A DNA stretch of 64,000 nucleotides from Streptomyces sp. TSRI0281 (GCF_001905125.1 NZ_LWLE01000034.1:124001-188000); one strand, 5' to 3'. Shown: positions 24,572 to 36,755, counted from the first letter of the stretch. The notes: generated by a model not told the origin, from the letters alone. Program-made: numbers and translations.

Positions 24572-25687
24572 GTGAGCACAGGGACCACGGCTGTCTGGGG
24601 CCGGGCCGAACAGCAGGACTTCCGCAGCCGGGTACGCGGCGCCCTGCTCGGCGGGGCGATCGGGGACGCGCTCGGGGCGGGCGTCACCGGGCTCACCCTG
24701 GAGGAGATCCGTGAGGCCCACGGCGCCGAAGGGGTGGCCGACTTCCTCCCGGCGCACGGCAGACGCGGCACCGTCACCGCGGTCACCCAGCTCACCATGT
24801 TCACCGTCGACGGGCTGATCCGCGCCCAGGTCCGCCGCGACACCGGGGCCTGGCACCCGCCCACCGACGTGCACCGGGCCTACCTGCGCTGGGCCGCCAC
24901 CCAGCGCGACTGGGGGCCCGACGAGCGCCGCAAGGACAACGGCTGGCTGGCGGCGGAGGAGTGGCTGTACGCCCGCCGCGCGCCCGCCCGGGAATGTCTC
25001 AACGGCTTCGGCGACACCGTCATGGGCACCCTCGACCAGCCCAAGAACCCCACCGCCCGGGACGCCGCCGCGCTCACCCGGTCCGCGCCGTTCGGGCTGC
25101 TGGTGGGCTGGGAGCCGCAGCTCGTCCTCCAACTGGCCATCGAGTGCGCGGCACAGACCCATGGCCACCCGACCGCCCAGCTCGCCGCCGGGGCCTTCGG
25201 TGTCCTCGCGCACGGGCTGGCCCGCGGCGAGACCCTGGACGGTTCCGTTCAGCACGCCCTGGTCCTGCTCGCGGAACGCACGGGCCACGAGCCGGTCACC
25301 GAAGCCCTTCAGCAGGCCCTCGGCTCCGTACGCCAGGGAATTCCGGGCCCGGCCCTGATCGAGGCGCTCGGGGACACGGACTCCGCCGAGGAGGTCCTCG
25401 CGGTGGCCGTCTACTGCGCGCTGGTCGGCGAGGACATCCGGCACGGACTGCGGCTCGCCGTGAACCACGGCGGGCCCTCGCGGGCCACCGGGGCGGTCTG
25501 CGGGGCCCTGCTCGGTGCGCTGCACGGCGAGACCGCGCTGCCACCCGCCTGGCTGTCCGAACTGGAGGGGCGTGCGACGCTCCTGGAACTCGCCGACGAC
25601 TTCGCGATGGAGATGACCCAGGGGCCGGCCCTGCACAGCCCGACCGCGGTCGCCCCCGGCTGGCTGGCCCGCTACCCGCGCGGCTGA
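24572..25687 (+). CDS. ADP-ribosylglycohydrolase-family protein lacking metal ligands
   Basis: 371 residues from GTG 24572, with GGGGGAGGGG just upstream; the frame is open further left without similarity. The family fold is clear: RGALLGGAIGDALGAGV, QLTMFTVDGLIRAQ, TRSAPFGLLVGW and ATGAVCGALLGALHG. But the two dimagnesium motifs are altered. The usual (S/T)DDT is TAVT at residues 69-72, and the usual GGDSDxT is GGPSRAT at about 300-306. Hydrolysis of ADP-ribosyl bonds is therefore unlikely; it may bind ADP-ribose or act as a regulator. It follows the phosphatase gene by 265 bp and may have its own promoter. Confidence 0.78.
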   Translation: MSTGTTAVWGRAEQQDFRSRVRGALLGGAIGDALGAGVTGLTLEEIREAHGAEGVADFLPAHGRRGTVTAVTQLTMFTVDGLIRAQVRRDTGAWHPPTDVHRAYLRWAATQRDWGPDERRKDNGWLAAEEWLYARRAPARECLNGFGDTVMGTLDQPKNPTARDAAALTRSAPFGLLVGWEPQLVLQLAIECAAQTHGHPTAQLAAGAFGVLAHGLARGETLDGSVQHALVLLAERTGHEPVTEALQQALGSVRQGIPGPALIEALGDTDSAEEVLAVAVYCALVGEDIRHGLRLAVNHGGPSRATGAVCGALLGALHGETALPPAWLSELEGRATLLELADDFAMEMTQGPALHSPTAVAPGWLARYPRG

Positions 25688-25713
25688 GGGGCTCCTCGAC
25701 GGGGTGGGGCTGT

Positions 25714-25739
25714 GGGGCGGACGCCCGCGCGTCCGCCCC
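25714..25739. terminator. Bidirectional hairpin terminator
   Basis: GGGGCGGACGC (25714-25724) and GCGTCCGCCCC (25729-25739) with a 4-base loop, between the convergent ADP-ribosylglycohydrolase-like and symporter genes. Confidence 0.8.
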
Positions 25740-25771
25740 GTGAACTCCGCACGTACGCAAGCCGGTTGGGT

Positions 25772-27358
25772 TCAGTCCTTCGTGGTGTCGGGAACCGGTG
25801 AGCCGGTGGGACCCCCCTGCGCGGGAATCGCCGCACCGGACGCCGGGGCCGGACCGTCCTCGTCGCCGTCACCCCAGTTGACCTTGTCGATGATCGCGTC
25901 GCGCTCCGGGGTGTCCTCCGGCTTGAGGAAGCCGATGGCGATGTAAAGCACCAGCGAGATCGCCAGCGGCAGCGCCACCTGGTACTGGAGCGCCACGTCC
26001 GTCTTCACCGAACCGTCGAAGTTGTAGTTGGTGAGGTAGAACGCGAGCAGACCCGCCGCCCAGCTGGTCAGCGCCGCCGTCGGCCCCGACCTGCGGAACG
26101 TGCGCAGCAGCCCCAGCATGAACGGGATCGCGATCGGGCCCATCAGACCGGCCACCCACTTGATGACGACCGAGATGATGTCCTTGAACGTCGGCGAGTT
26201 GATCTGCGTCGCCAGCGCCATCGACAGGCCGAGGAATGCCAGCGTGGACAGCCGCGCCGCCAGCAGGCCGCTGCGGTTGTCCCAGGCGCGGGCCGCCTTG
26301 GAGAAGACCGGCGCGATGTCCCGGGTGAAGACCGCCGCGATGGCGTTGGCGTCCGAGGAGCACATGGCCATCGTGTGCGAGAAGAAGCCGACGACGACCA
26401 GGCCCAGCAGACCGTGCGGCAGCAACTGCTCGGTCATCAGCGCGTAGCTGTCCGAGGCGTCCGGCTTCTTCGCCTCGACGAGCAGCGGGGCCACCCACAT
26501 CGGGAAGAACAGGACGACCGGCCAGACCAGCCAGAGAATCGCGGAGAGCCGGGCCGAACGGGTCGCGGAACGGGCGGAGTCCGTGGCCATGTAGCGCTGC
26601 GCCTGGTTCCACATGCCGCCGTTGTACTCGAAGGTCTTGATGAACAGGTACGCCAGCAGGAAGGTCGCCGTGTACGGGCCCGCGGTCGGGTCGGTGTGCC
26701 CCTCGGGCAGCTTGTCCCAGACGGTCCACAGCGAACTGAAGCCGCCCAGCTCGTTCATGGCGATGACCAGCATGGCCAGCCCCGCGAACAGCTGGATGAT
26801 GAACTGCCCCAGCTCGGTGAGCGCGTCGGCCCACAGACCGCCGACCGTGCAGTAGACGGCCGTGATGGCACCCGTGATGAAGATGCCCTGGGTGAGCGAG
26901 ATCCCCGTGAAGACGGAGAGCAGGGTGGCGATGGCCGCCCACTTGGCGCCGACGTCCACGATCTTCAGCAGCAGACCGGACCAGGCCAGCGCCTGCTGGG
27001 TCTGGATGTTGTAGCGGTTCTTCAGGTATTCGAGCGGGGAGGCGACGTGCAGGCGCGAGCGCAGCCGGTTGAGCCGGGGTGCGAAGAGCTTGGCGCCGAT
27101 ACCGATGCCGATGGCGATCGGCAGCGACCAGGTCACGAAGGACGTGACGCCGTACTGGTAGGCGATTCCGGCATAGCCGGTGAACATCACCGCGCTGTAG
27201 CCGGACATGTGGTGCGAGATGCCCGACAGCCACCACGGCATCTTGCCGCCGGCCGTGAAGAAGTCGCTGACGTTGTCCACGCGCTTGTGCGACCAGAGTC
27301 CGATCGCGACCATCACACCGAAGTATCCGATGAGCACGGCCCAGTCGAGACTGTTCAT
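25772..27358 (-). CDS. Sodium:solute symporter (SSS family)
   Basis: 528 residues from ATG 27358 behind a GGAGGGGGC site. About 13 membrane helices, starting with LDWAVLIGYFGVMVAIGLW and the family-typical DFFTAGGKMPWWLSGISHHM, then the sodium-site region FFSHTMAMCSSDANAIAAVF. The C-terminal ~45 residues are an acidic and Pro-rich cytosolic tail. It imports a solute with sodium; the substrate could be a sugar, an amino acid or an organic acid. No enzyme gene is cotranscribed, so the substrate remains open. Confidence 0.87.
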   Translation of the reverse strand: MNSLDWAVLIGYFGVMVAIGLWSHKRVDNVSDFFTAGGKMPWWLSGISHHMSGYSAVMFTGYAGIAYQYGVTSFVTWSLPIAIGIGIGAKLFAPRLNRLRSRLHVASPLEYLKNRYNIQTQQALAWSGLLLKIVDVGAKWAAIATLLSVFTGISLTQGIFITGAITAVYCTVGGLWADALTELGQFIIQLFAGLAMLVIAMNELGGFSSLWTVWDKLPEGHTDPTAGPYTATFLLAYLFIKTFEYNGGMWNQAQRYMATDSARSATRSARLSAILWLVWPVVLFFPMWVAPLLVEAKKPDASDSYALMTEQLLPHGLLGLVVVGFFSHTMAMCSSDANAIAAVFTRDIAPVFSKAARAWDNRSGLLAARLSTLAFLGLSMALATQINSPTFKDIISVVIKWVAGLMGPIAIPFMLGLLRTFRRSGPTAALTSWAAGLLAFYLTNYNFDGSVKTDVALQYQVALPLAISLVLYIAIGFLKPEDTPERDAIIDKVNWGDGDEDGPAPASGAAIPAQGGPTGSPVPDTTKD

Positions 27359-27770
27359 GTGCCCCCTCCAGGGGTCCGCCTTGTGAACGGGTACGCACTT
27401 CGTCAGTACGGCCGTTCAGCGGGGCCCCGTGCGGGAGCGGGGACTTCGGGGATTGAACCGTCTGCCCGGGTCCCCGGTCAAGGTTTTCTCCGATCAGAAA
27501 TGTGAACACCGATCAGCAAGTCGAACGATTTTGCGTTCTCTTGGCCTAGTGGGGCGTTGTCATGAGCGTGACCACGGCCACACGATGGGCGGGCACTTCG
27601 TCAGGCCGCACAGAGGACGGATGTACGTCGGGAGAGACGGAGCGACCGCACGGGATGCGGGTCCCGTGCGGCCGGGAAAGGGGGAGCGCGAAAATCCACC
27701 GGGGCGCCGGAACGCCGGGGCGCCGGTACGCCGGGGCGTCGGTAGGCGGGTGCGTCGACAAGCGGGTGCC
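27359..27770. other. Intergenic region with GC-rich short repeats
   Basis: 412 bp between the symporter start and the SDR end. The left half is relatively AT-rich for this genome and should hold the symporter promoter, including a small inverted repeat GAACG/CGTTC near 27523-27538. The right half (about 27700-27770) has tandem CGCCGGNACGCCGGGG-like units. No gene is supported. Confidence 0.5.
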
Positions 27771-28553
27771 TCAGCGCATCAGTTCGCCGGCGTTGACCAG
27801 CAGCGACTGCCCGGTGATCGCCCGCGCGCGGTCCGAGGCCAGGAACGCGGCCGCCTGGGCCACATCCTCGTCCGTGGCCAGTTCGGGCAGCGCCATCCGC
27901 TCGGTGAGCCGGGCCAGCACCTCGGCCTCCGGTACGCCCTCGGTGTGCGCGGTGAACTGGACGTACGCCTGCACCGGCGGCCCCCACATCCAGCCGGGCA
28001 GCACCGTGTTCACCCGTATCCGGTGCGGCCCCAGCTCCCGTGCCATCGAGTACATCGCCGACGTCAGCGCCCCCTTGGACGCCGCGTACGCCGCCTGCCA
28101 CACCTGCGAGGGGGCGGCCACCGCGGACTGGGTGCCGATGACGACCACCGAGCCGCCCCGCTCCTTGAGCGCGGGCAGACAGGCCCGGGTCATCCGTAGC
28201 GTACCGAGCAGGTTGACGTCGATGACCGACTGCCAGGTGGCGAAGTCGGCATCCTCCAGGCCGCCGAAGTAGCTGTCCCAGGCGGCCACATGGACCACCG
28301 CGTCGATCCCCCCGAACCGCTCCACCGCCCGTGCGGCCAGCGCCTCGCACTGCGCCTCGTCCGTGATGTCGGTCGGCAGGAGGGCCGTGTGCCGGCCCTC
28401 CGGGTCGATCTCGACGGCCGACTTGGCGAGATTCGCCTCCGTACGCGCCCCGAGGACCGCGTTGCCCCCGTCCCGTACGACGGTCGCCGCGATCTGATGC
28501 CCGAGCCCGGCCCCGACGCCCGACACGATGACGGTCTTCCCCGCGAGCAACAT
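27771..28553 (-). CDS. Short-chain dehydrogenase/reductase
   Basis: 260 residues from ATG 28553, chosen for GGGAGG 6 bases upstream; the frame runs on to 29213 but that is only the complement of the next gene. The Rossmann motif is VSGVGAGLGHQIA and the catalytic region is GTQSAVAAPSQVWQAAYAAS with the Ser and YxxxK (YAASK) in place. The C-terminus ITGQSLLVNAGE is classical. It reduces or oxidises an unknown hydroxyl or carbonyl with NAD(P). It is divergent from 28638 across 84 bp, so the two genes may share regulation. Confidence 0.87.
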   Translation of the reverse strand: MLLAGKTVIVSGVGAGLGHQIAATVVRDGGNAVLGARTEANLAKSAVEIDPEGRHTALLPTDITDEAQCEALAARAVERFGGIDAVVHVAAWDSYFGGLEDADFATWQSVIDVNLLGTLRMTRACLPALKERGGSVVVIGTQSAVAAPSQVWQAAYAASKGALTSAMYSMARELGPHRIRVNTVLPGWMWGPPVQAYVQFTAHTEGVPEAEVLARLTERMALPELATDEDVAQAAAFLASDRARAITGQSLLVNAGELMR

Positions 28554-28637
28554 CGGCGCCTCCCGGCTCTGGCAGTTCTTCTGACGGAGCGTCAGAGTAG
28601 GTGCCCGCGGCGCAGGACGGAAGGGGAAGGGAACGGT

Positions 28638-29477
28638 ATGGGCGACGAGACACAGAGCGACCGGTACGCGGAACTGGCGGCGGTGGGGCCGTACGGGGTC
28701 CACCCCGGGCACGCCCTGATCACCATGGTCGAACCGCATCCCGGCCATGAGTACGCGTACAACCGCTGGTACGAGGACGACCACTACTACGCGGGCGCGA
28801 TGGCCATGCCCTGGATGGCCGCCGGGCGCCGCTGGGTGGCCACCAGGGAGCTCCAGGAGCTGCGGTACCCGGAGAAGTCCGCGGTCGCCCGGCCCGTCGG
28901 GGCGGGGTGCTATCTGTCGACGTACTGGGTGACGGACGGGCGCTACGACGACCACATGAAGTGGACCGTCGGGATCAACAAGCGGCTCAACCGGGACGGC
29001 CGGGTCTACCAGGACCGCACCCACGTCTTCACCGCGTTCCAGGACCACGAGGCCACCGTCTACCGCGACGGCGCCGCCGGCCCCCGGGACTTCCATGCCC
29101 TCGACCATCCGTACCGGGGTCTGGTGCTCGAAGTCATCGACACCGAAGCGCCGGAGAAGCGCGCCGAGTTGCTGGAGTGGCTGCGCTCCCGGCATCTGCC
29201 GAAGCGGCTGCACGGGTCGCCCGCGGCGATGGTCACGGTCTTCCGGCCCACGCCGCTGCCCGGTGACCGGATGACGTATGTGAAGCAGGTCGAGGGGGTC
29301 GGCACCCGGCTGACGCTGCTGTGGTTCCTCCAGGAGGACCCGCGGGCCTGCTGGGAGGAGAGCTTCACCGGGCTCGACGCGGCCGTCGCGGAATCGGGCC
29401 TGGGGCGGGTCGAGCTGGTCGCGCCGTTCATCCCGACCGTGCCGGGGACGGATCGGTACGTCGATCAGCTGAGGTGA
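28638..29477 (+). CDS. Conserved protein with EthD/dimeric alpha-beta-barrel-like features
   Basis: 279 residues from ATG 28638 (GGGAAGGG region upstream). The sequence HALITMVEPHPGHEYAYNRW followed by YEDDHYY recalls the NxWYxxxH signature of EthD-like and other dimeric alpha-beta-barrel proteins, and a second related strand-helix unit appears later (RLTLLWFLQEDPRACWEESF). Such proteins bind or degrade small organic molecules, often beside oxidoreductases, and an SDR gene is divergently placed here. The substrate is unknown. Confidence 0.55.
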   Translation: MGDETQSDRYAELAAVGPYGVHPGHALITMVEPHPGHEYAYNRWYEDDHYYAGAMAMPWMAAGRRWVATRELQELRYPEKSAVARPVGAGCYLSTYWVTDGRYDDHMKWTVGINKRLNRDGRVYQDRTHVFTAFQDHEATVYRDGAAGPRDFHALDHPYRGLVLEVIDTEAPEKRAELLEWLRSRHLPKRLHGSPAAMVTVFRPTPLPGDRMTYVKQVEGVGTRLTLLWFLQEDPRACWEESFTGLDAAVAESGLGRVELVAPFIPTVPGTDRYVDQLR

Positions 29478-29634
29478 CCCGGGCGGCCGGCGCGGTCGGG
29501 ACGGTTGAGGTGACCCCGTGGTCTGCGGTGACCGAGCTGCCTCGGGCGAAGGTGCCGAGCCCCCTCGGCCAGGACGGCGAACCAGTCGAGAGGGCTCCAG
29601 TCAGGTGATGCGGTGCGACCGGCGAAAGGGCCGG

Positions 29635-29841
29635 TCAGGCGTTGATGACGCCCTCGGCGACATCGCGCACGAACGCGTTCCAGGCGCCGGGGACGAAGGT
29701 GATCGACGGGCCCTCGGGAGCCTTCGAGTCACGCACGGCGATGGACAGAGCGACCGGGGACTTGACCTCGACGCATGCGCCGTTGCCCCCGGAGTACGAC
29801 GACTTTGTCCACATTTCCGTAGCACCCTGAAGAATAGCCAT
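29635..29841 (-). CDS. DUF397 protein
   Basis: 68 residues from ATG 29841, with CCGGAG 6 bases upstream (a GTG at 29847 is the alternative). The DUF397 core is plain: WTKSSYSGGNGACVEV, VRDSKAPEGPSITFVPGAW and FVRDVAEG. In Streptomyces these tiny proteins pair with an upstream XRE/DUF5753 protein, as here at 30065-30922, and modulate development or antibiotic genes (WhiJ/BldB-type loci) or act as toxin-antitoxin-like pairs. Confidence 0.9.
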   Translation of the reverse strand: MAILQGATEMWTKSSYSGGNGACVEVKSPVALSIAVRDSKAPEGPSITFVPGAWNAFVRDVAEGVINA

Positions 29842-30064
29842 GTTCACTCCGGTTCAGAGAGTTGGGTGGGTCGCACCAACCTGATTCCGGTTGGCGTGAT
29901 CGACGCTACTCGCCAACGTCCCGGCGTGAAGTGGCCGTTCACTCGACCGGATGGCATATTCCATGCGGGTCTTCCGCCGTGAGGTGGCGACGGTGTACTC
30001 TGCCGTCGCCTCTCACTAGGCATCATTCCATTTCTCGCAAAACAGGCGTAGCGGCTGTCCTGTT

Positions 30065-30922
30065 TCAGTTGGTGTACCGCTTGGCGATCTCGCTGATGAA
30101 CTGCCGGGTCTGTTCCACATTCAGCGACTGCGCCCGCAGGTGCTCGTACATGACGCTGTATCGCTGCACATCGTTCGCTTTCTCCAGATAGAGATCGCTG
30201 GTGACGCCTTCGATGTAGACGACGCTGGAGTCGGCGGCGTCCGGGAATTCCAGGATCGCGTACTGCCCGTTGATGCCCGGGTGCGCGCCCATGTCGAACG
30301 GCAGCACCTGCACGGTCACATGGGGAAGCTGCGACTGCTCGATGAGGTGCTCCAACTGCTCGCGCATCACCTGCTTGCCGCCGACCGCCCGCATCAGCGC
30401 CGACTCGTCGATCACGGCCCACAGCCGCAGCGGTTGCTCGGGCGCGTTGACCCGGTCCTGGCGACGGGCGCGTACGTTGACCCGCTTCTCGATGTCGGCC
30501 GGCGGTGTCTCCGGCAGCGCGCCGTTGATCAGCGCCTCGGCGTACGCCCGCGTCTGCAGCAGTCCCGGGATGACCTGGGGTTCGTAGACGCGCAGCGACT
30601 CCGCGTCGGTCTCCAGACCGATGTAGACGCTGTACGGAATGTCGCCGAAGGCATGCCACCAGCCCTGCTGGCGGGAGTCCTTGGCCATCTGCATCAGCGA
30701 GTCGACGATCCGGTGGTCCTCGACCTCGTACACCCCGCACAGATCGCGGACGTCGCGCTGGCTGATGGAGCGGCGGCCGTTCTCCAGGCGGCTGATCTTC
30801 GACTGCGAGACGAGCAGCCGCTCCGCCACCTCCTCGGCGGTCATGCCCTTGAGCTCGCGCAGGCGGCGTAGTTCCTGGCCCAATCGGCGTCGCCTGACAG
30901 TGGGATTGACATGGGACGGCAC
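30065..30922 (-). CDS. XRE regulator with DUF5753 domain (WhiJ/Scr1-like)
   Basis: 285 residues from GTG 30922 with GGAGG upstream. The N-terminal HTH is GQELRRLRELKGMTAEEVAE and LLVSQSKISRLENGRRSIS (residues ~14-55). The DUF5753 domain follows, with the diagnostic YEPQVIPGLLQTRAYAEAL and VTVQVLPFDMGAHPGINGQY. The DUF397 gene lies 223 bp downstream on the same strand. These pairs are numerous in streptomycetes and each regulates locally; the target here is not evident. Confidence 0.92.
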   Translation of the reverse strand: MPSHVNPTVRRRRLGQELRRLRELKGMTAEEVAERLLVSQSKISRLENGRRSISQRDVRDLCGVYEVEDHRIVDSLMQMAKDSRQQGWWHAFGDIPYSVYIGLETDAESLRVYEPQVIPGLLQTRAYAEALINGALPETPPADIEKRVNVRARRQDRVNAPEQPLRLWAVIDESALMRAVGGKQVMREQLEHLIEQSQLPHVTVQVLPFDMGAHPGINGQYAILEFPDAADSSVVYIEGVTSDLYLEKANDVQRYSVMYEHLRAQSLNVEQTRQFISEIAKRYTN

Positions 30923-31020
30923 GGAAACGGCACCTCCGGCTATGTAGCTGTGCGTATCTACTGCTCAGCAGATTGCCACCCCCGGCACCGGCCGCGCTGG
31001 GAAACGGCCACACGCAGGCG

Positions 31021-31053
31021 CGCGGGGCAGCCGGTGGACCCGGCTGCCCCGCG
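31021..31053. terminator. GC-rich hairpin terminator
   Basis: CGCGGGGCAGCCGG (31021-31034) and CCGGCTGCCCCGCG (31040-31053), 5-base loop, 110 bp beyond the 3' end of the GPP34 gene and upstream of the XRE gene. Confidence 0.7.
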
Positions 31054-31166
31054 CGTGGTGCGGCTCCCGAACCGGGTCTTGGAGACATCGGCGCGGCGGT
31101 ATTCGGCTGTCCGTGCGGTGCGCCGCGCGGAGCGCTGTTCCCTGCTCCGTGCGGCGCACCGTTCGG

Positions 31167-31886
31167 TCAGTGTGCGGCGGTCTGTGCCATGCTGCCGCGG
31201 CGCGACTGCGCTTGCGGTTGCAACGGCACCCCCGCTGCCTGCTGGTTACGGCGTGGCTGGACGGCCACCCCGTTCTGGACGTCCATCACGGCATGTGCCA
31301 CGAGGCCGCCCATCGGGTCGTGCCTGATCAGATCCCGGAGCCGGGAGCGCGATGAACGCCCCTCGTTCCCCGGGTACAGGTGCTTGCCGAGTCCGACCGC
31401 GTGGGCCAGCGCGGCGAGCGCCGCGGTCCGCGGGTCCGGCGGTACGCCGGTGCGGATCGCACTGTCCAGCCGGGCTCTGATGTCCCGGCTGATTGCCGTG
31501 TCCGTCGCCTGGTAGCGAGTCGTCGGCAGCACTCCGCACATCTGGCCCGCCACGGCATGCACCATGCCGCACCGCTCCAGATGAGCGAGGTAGATCTGGC
31601 GCAGCCCCAGCCGGGGTCCGCCGATCCAGTGGACGGCCCGAACCGGGCTGCCGCGACGGCGCAGCAGTTCCAGTGCGGAGTCCAGAGTCGGATCTCCTGT
31701 CGGCCGTGGCATCACCACGGCGATACGATCCCCGTCAGGGGCTATCCGTCCTGCCAGAGCCAGCTCTACTAGCTGTGCCCCGGCCAGGCCGAGGTCGAGC
31801 GACTGCGGCTGCGCTGTGGTACCCGTGGTCGGGTCCAGAGCGAGCAGCAGAAGCTCCTCCGGAATTGTTCTGCGGCTCCTGCCCAT
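31167..31886 (-). CDS. GPP34 (GOLPH3/VPS74-like) family protein
   Basis: 239 residues from ATG 31886. The domain begins TIPEELLLLALDPTTG and continues LGLAGAQLVELALAGRIAPD, TGDPTLDSALELL and a helical second half (TDTAISRDIRARLDSAI, ALAHAVGLGKHLYPG). In eukaryotes the fold binds PI4P on Golgi membranes; the many Streptomyces copies have no assigned function, and some lie near conservon or secondary-metabolite genes. The C-terminal ~30 residues are Gln/Arg-rich and low complexity. It is a single gene. Confidence 0.88.
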   Translation of the reverse strand: MGRSRRTIPEELLLLALDPTTGTTAQPQSLDLGLAGAQLVELALAGRIAPDGDRIAVVMPRPTGDPTLDSALELLRRRGSPVRAVHWIGGPRLGLRQIYLAHLERCGMVHAVAGQMCGVLPTTRYQATDTAISRDIRARLDSAIRTGVPPDPRTAALAALAHAVGLGKHLYPGNEGRSSRSRLRDLIRHDPMGGLVAHAVMDVQNGVAVQPRRNQQAAGVPLQPQAQSRRGSMAQTAAH

Positions 31887-32079
31887 CCATGCCTCCCCGC
31901 GTGGATGAATGACAGGGTGACCCCTCTCACATTGGTCTGTCGAGAGCGCCTGACCGCTATGTATGGGAACCAGTAGGTATGTCGTTCTCGTCTAGCAGCC
32001 GGGCCAGCGGTTCACACAGGACACTGGTAGATGGTTCGGACAGCGCGGGGTTGCCCCCGCAGCGCATGAGGAGGCATCG

Positions 32080-34617
<2,538 letters not shown>

Positions 34618-34771
34618 TCCGGCGAAACCACGTGGGCCGTGGTGGGGGGCGTCGATCCCGGCGCCCCCTGCCCGGCCGCGCACGTGTTAGCGTCCCCGGG
34701 CAACTGGGGACGCCGGGACCGCGTCCTTATCAGGGAAGTACAGGGCCCGGCGGACGACGGGGAGAGCCGTA

Positions 34772-36658
34772 GTGACCACCGCGGAGCCGAGACCCGGCCG
34801 CGAGGCGGACAGCAGCGCCGACCACAGCACCGGGAACGGTGAGCTCGGCGGCAGCCCGGCCGCACGGATCCGGCTGCCCGCTCCGCGTACCGCCGAATCC
34901 GTCACCGGCGACGCCACCACGACCGCCGGTGCGCCGCGGCGCAGCCGGTTCCAGCGTCTCCTGCGGCATCCGGTCACGATCACGACGGCGGCCGCGGCGG
35001 TCACCCACGTCCTGTGGTTCTTCTTCTTCGCGAACAGCGGCGGCGACATCGCGGCGCAGGACGCCTGGGCCGAGTTCGTCGGCCGGCATCCCGGCACCGC
35101 GTACAACCTCGCCTGGTACGGGGGCATGCACCCCGTCTCGTACAGCGTCGTGTCGCCGTATCTGATGTCGGTGCTCGGCGTCCGTACGACGATGATGATC
35201 GTCGGTACGGTGTCGGCCGCGCTGACCGCGATGATCCTGGTCCGGGTCCGCGCCGTGCGCAATCCGCTGGCCTGCTCGCTCGCCGGGGCCTTCGCCTATC
35301 TGTGCAACGCGCTCTCCGGACGCGTGACGTTCGGGCTCGGCATGATGTTCGCGGTCGGTGCCGTCGCCGCCGTGTTCTGCTGGCCGCACAAGTGGCGCTA
35401 CAAGCGGTGGGCCAAGGCGGCCGTCGCCGCCCCGCTGGCCGGACTCGCGACCGCGGCCAGTCCGGTCGCCGGGCTCTTCCTCGGTGTGGTCGCCGCCGCG
35501 CTCTTCCTCCACAAGCGGCGCCCCGGCGCGTACGCGCTGGGCCTCGCCCCGGTCGCGGTGGTGGCGCTGTCCTCCTGGCTGTTCCCGTTCTCCGGTACGC
35601 AGCCGATGTCGGTCGGGACGCTGTCGCTGCCGTTCATCTTCGCGGTGATCATCTTCGTCCTCGTGCCGCGCGACTGGAAGACGGTCCGCACGGCGGCCGC
35701 CGTCTACGGCGTCGGGACGCTGCTGACGTACGTCGTCGACTCGCAGATCGGGTCGAACGTCACCCGCATGGCGATGCTGTTCGCCGGGGTGACGCTGCTG
35801 GCCGCCCTGCCGTACACGGCGCCCCGGACCCGCCGCTGGTACGCGCTGGTCCTCGCGTTCGCCGGGCTGAACTTCTGGATCGGCTTCAAGGGCGTCGACG
35901 ACATCGTCCGTACCGCCCCGACCGCGTCCTGGGCCCGTGAGCTGGCCCCGCTGGTGAATGAGCTCCAGGAGGCGGGGGCGGAGAGGGGCCGGGTGGAAGT
36001 GGTGCCCGCGAGCAGCCACCGGGAGGCGTCGGCGCTCGCGCCGTACGTCAACCTGGCCCGCGGCTGGAACCGCCAGGCCGACATGAAGCGCAACCCGCTC
36101 TTCTACGACGACACCCTCAACGCCATGAACTACCGGGAGTGGCTGGACCGCTGGGCCGTGCACTACGTCGTGCTGCCCACGGGGAAGCCGGACAGCGGGG
36201 CCGCGACGGAGGCGGCGCTCGTCGAGAAGGGCCAGCCGTATCTGACGAAGATCTGGGGCGACTCCAACTGGAAGCTGTTCCGGGTCCTGGACCCGGTGCC
36301 GATGGCCGACCCGCCCGCGACGGTGGAGCGGGCGGGCGCGGACGAGCTGACCATCCGGGTGAAGTCGGCCGGGCGGGTGCTGATCCGGATCCCGTACTCG
36401 CGCTGGCTGGCGGTGGTCGACGAGGAGGGCAAGAGCCTGGACCGGCCGCAGGAGACCGAGGAGTCGAAGCGGCGGTCGAAGCAGGACGAGGACGCGCCGA
36501 GGACGTTCGCCAATACGCATGGCTGCCTGATCCAGGTGGAGGAGAACCCGGAGGGCGACGAGTGGACCGAGCTGCTCGCCCCGGAGCCCGGGGTGTACCG
36601 GCTGGCGGCCCCGTACCAGCTCCAGCCCGGCACCCCGTGCCCGGAGGAACTGCGCTGA
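34772..36658 (+). CDS. Large polytopic membrane protein, GT-C/oligosaccharide-type architecture
   Basis: 628 residues from GTG 34772. After a hydrophilic N-terminus (~65 residues) come about 11 membrane segments (VTHVLWFFFFANSGGDIAAQ, LACSLAGAFAYLCNALSG, FIFAVIIFVLVPRDW and more), then a soluble C-terminal ~220 residues with EWLDRWAVHYVVLPTGKPD. Helices followed by an extracytoplasmic globular tail resemble integral membrane glycosyltransferase-like or arabinosyltransferase-neighbour proteins of actinobacteria. Databases often label it loosely as an MFS protein; I would not assign a reaction. Confidence 0.7.
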   Translation: MTTAEPRPGREADSSADHSTGNGELGGSPAARIRLPAPRTAESVTGDATTTAGAPRRSRFQRLLRHPVTITTAAAAVTHVLWFFFFANSGGDIAAQDAWAEFVGRHPGTAYNLAWYGGMHPVSYSVVSPYLMSVLGVRTTMMIVGTVSAALTAMILVRVRAVRNPLACSLAGAFAYLCNALSGRVTFGLGMMFAVGAVAAVFCWPHKWRYKRWAKAAVAAPLAGLATAASPVAGLFLGVVAAALFLHKRRPGAYALGLAPVAVVALSSWLFPFSGTQPMSVGTLSLPFIFAVIIFVLVPRDWKTVRTAAAVYGVGTLLTYVVDSQIGSNVTRMAMLFAGVTLLAALPYTAPRTRRWYALVLAFAGLNFWIGFKGVDDIVRTAPTASWARELAPLVNELQEAGAERGRVEVVPASSHREASALAPYVNLARGWNRQADMKRNPLFYDDTLNAMNYREWLDRWAVHYVVLPTGKPDSGAATEAALVEKGQPYLTKIWGDSNWKLFRVLDPVPMADPPATVERAGADELTIRVKSAGRVLIRIPYSRWLAVVDEEGKSLDRPQETEESKRRSKQDEDAPRTFANTHGCLIQVEENPEGDEWTELLAPEPGVYRLAAPYQLQPGTPCPEELR

Positions 36659-36755
36659 GCCGCCCGCGGGCCTGCTGATCGCGGGCCGGCCGGCTGCCGG
36701 GGTGCGTGCGCGGCTCCGGCGTCCGGTGCCTCCTTCGCGAGCACGGACCGGGCGA

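Noticed and set aside
25772..27358. Sodium:solute symporter as the sialic acid transporter
   Set aside because: It lies 27 kb from the sialic acid genes and an MFS sialate-type transporter gene is in that cluster.
27546..28653. Arg/Gly-rich frames on both strands around the SDR
   Set aside because: They overlap the SDR with the YxxxK motif and have no ribosome binding sites or domains.
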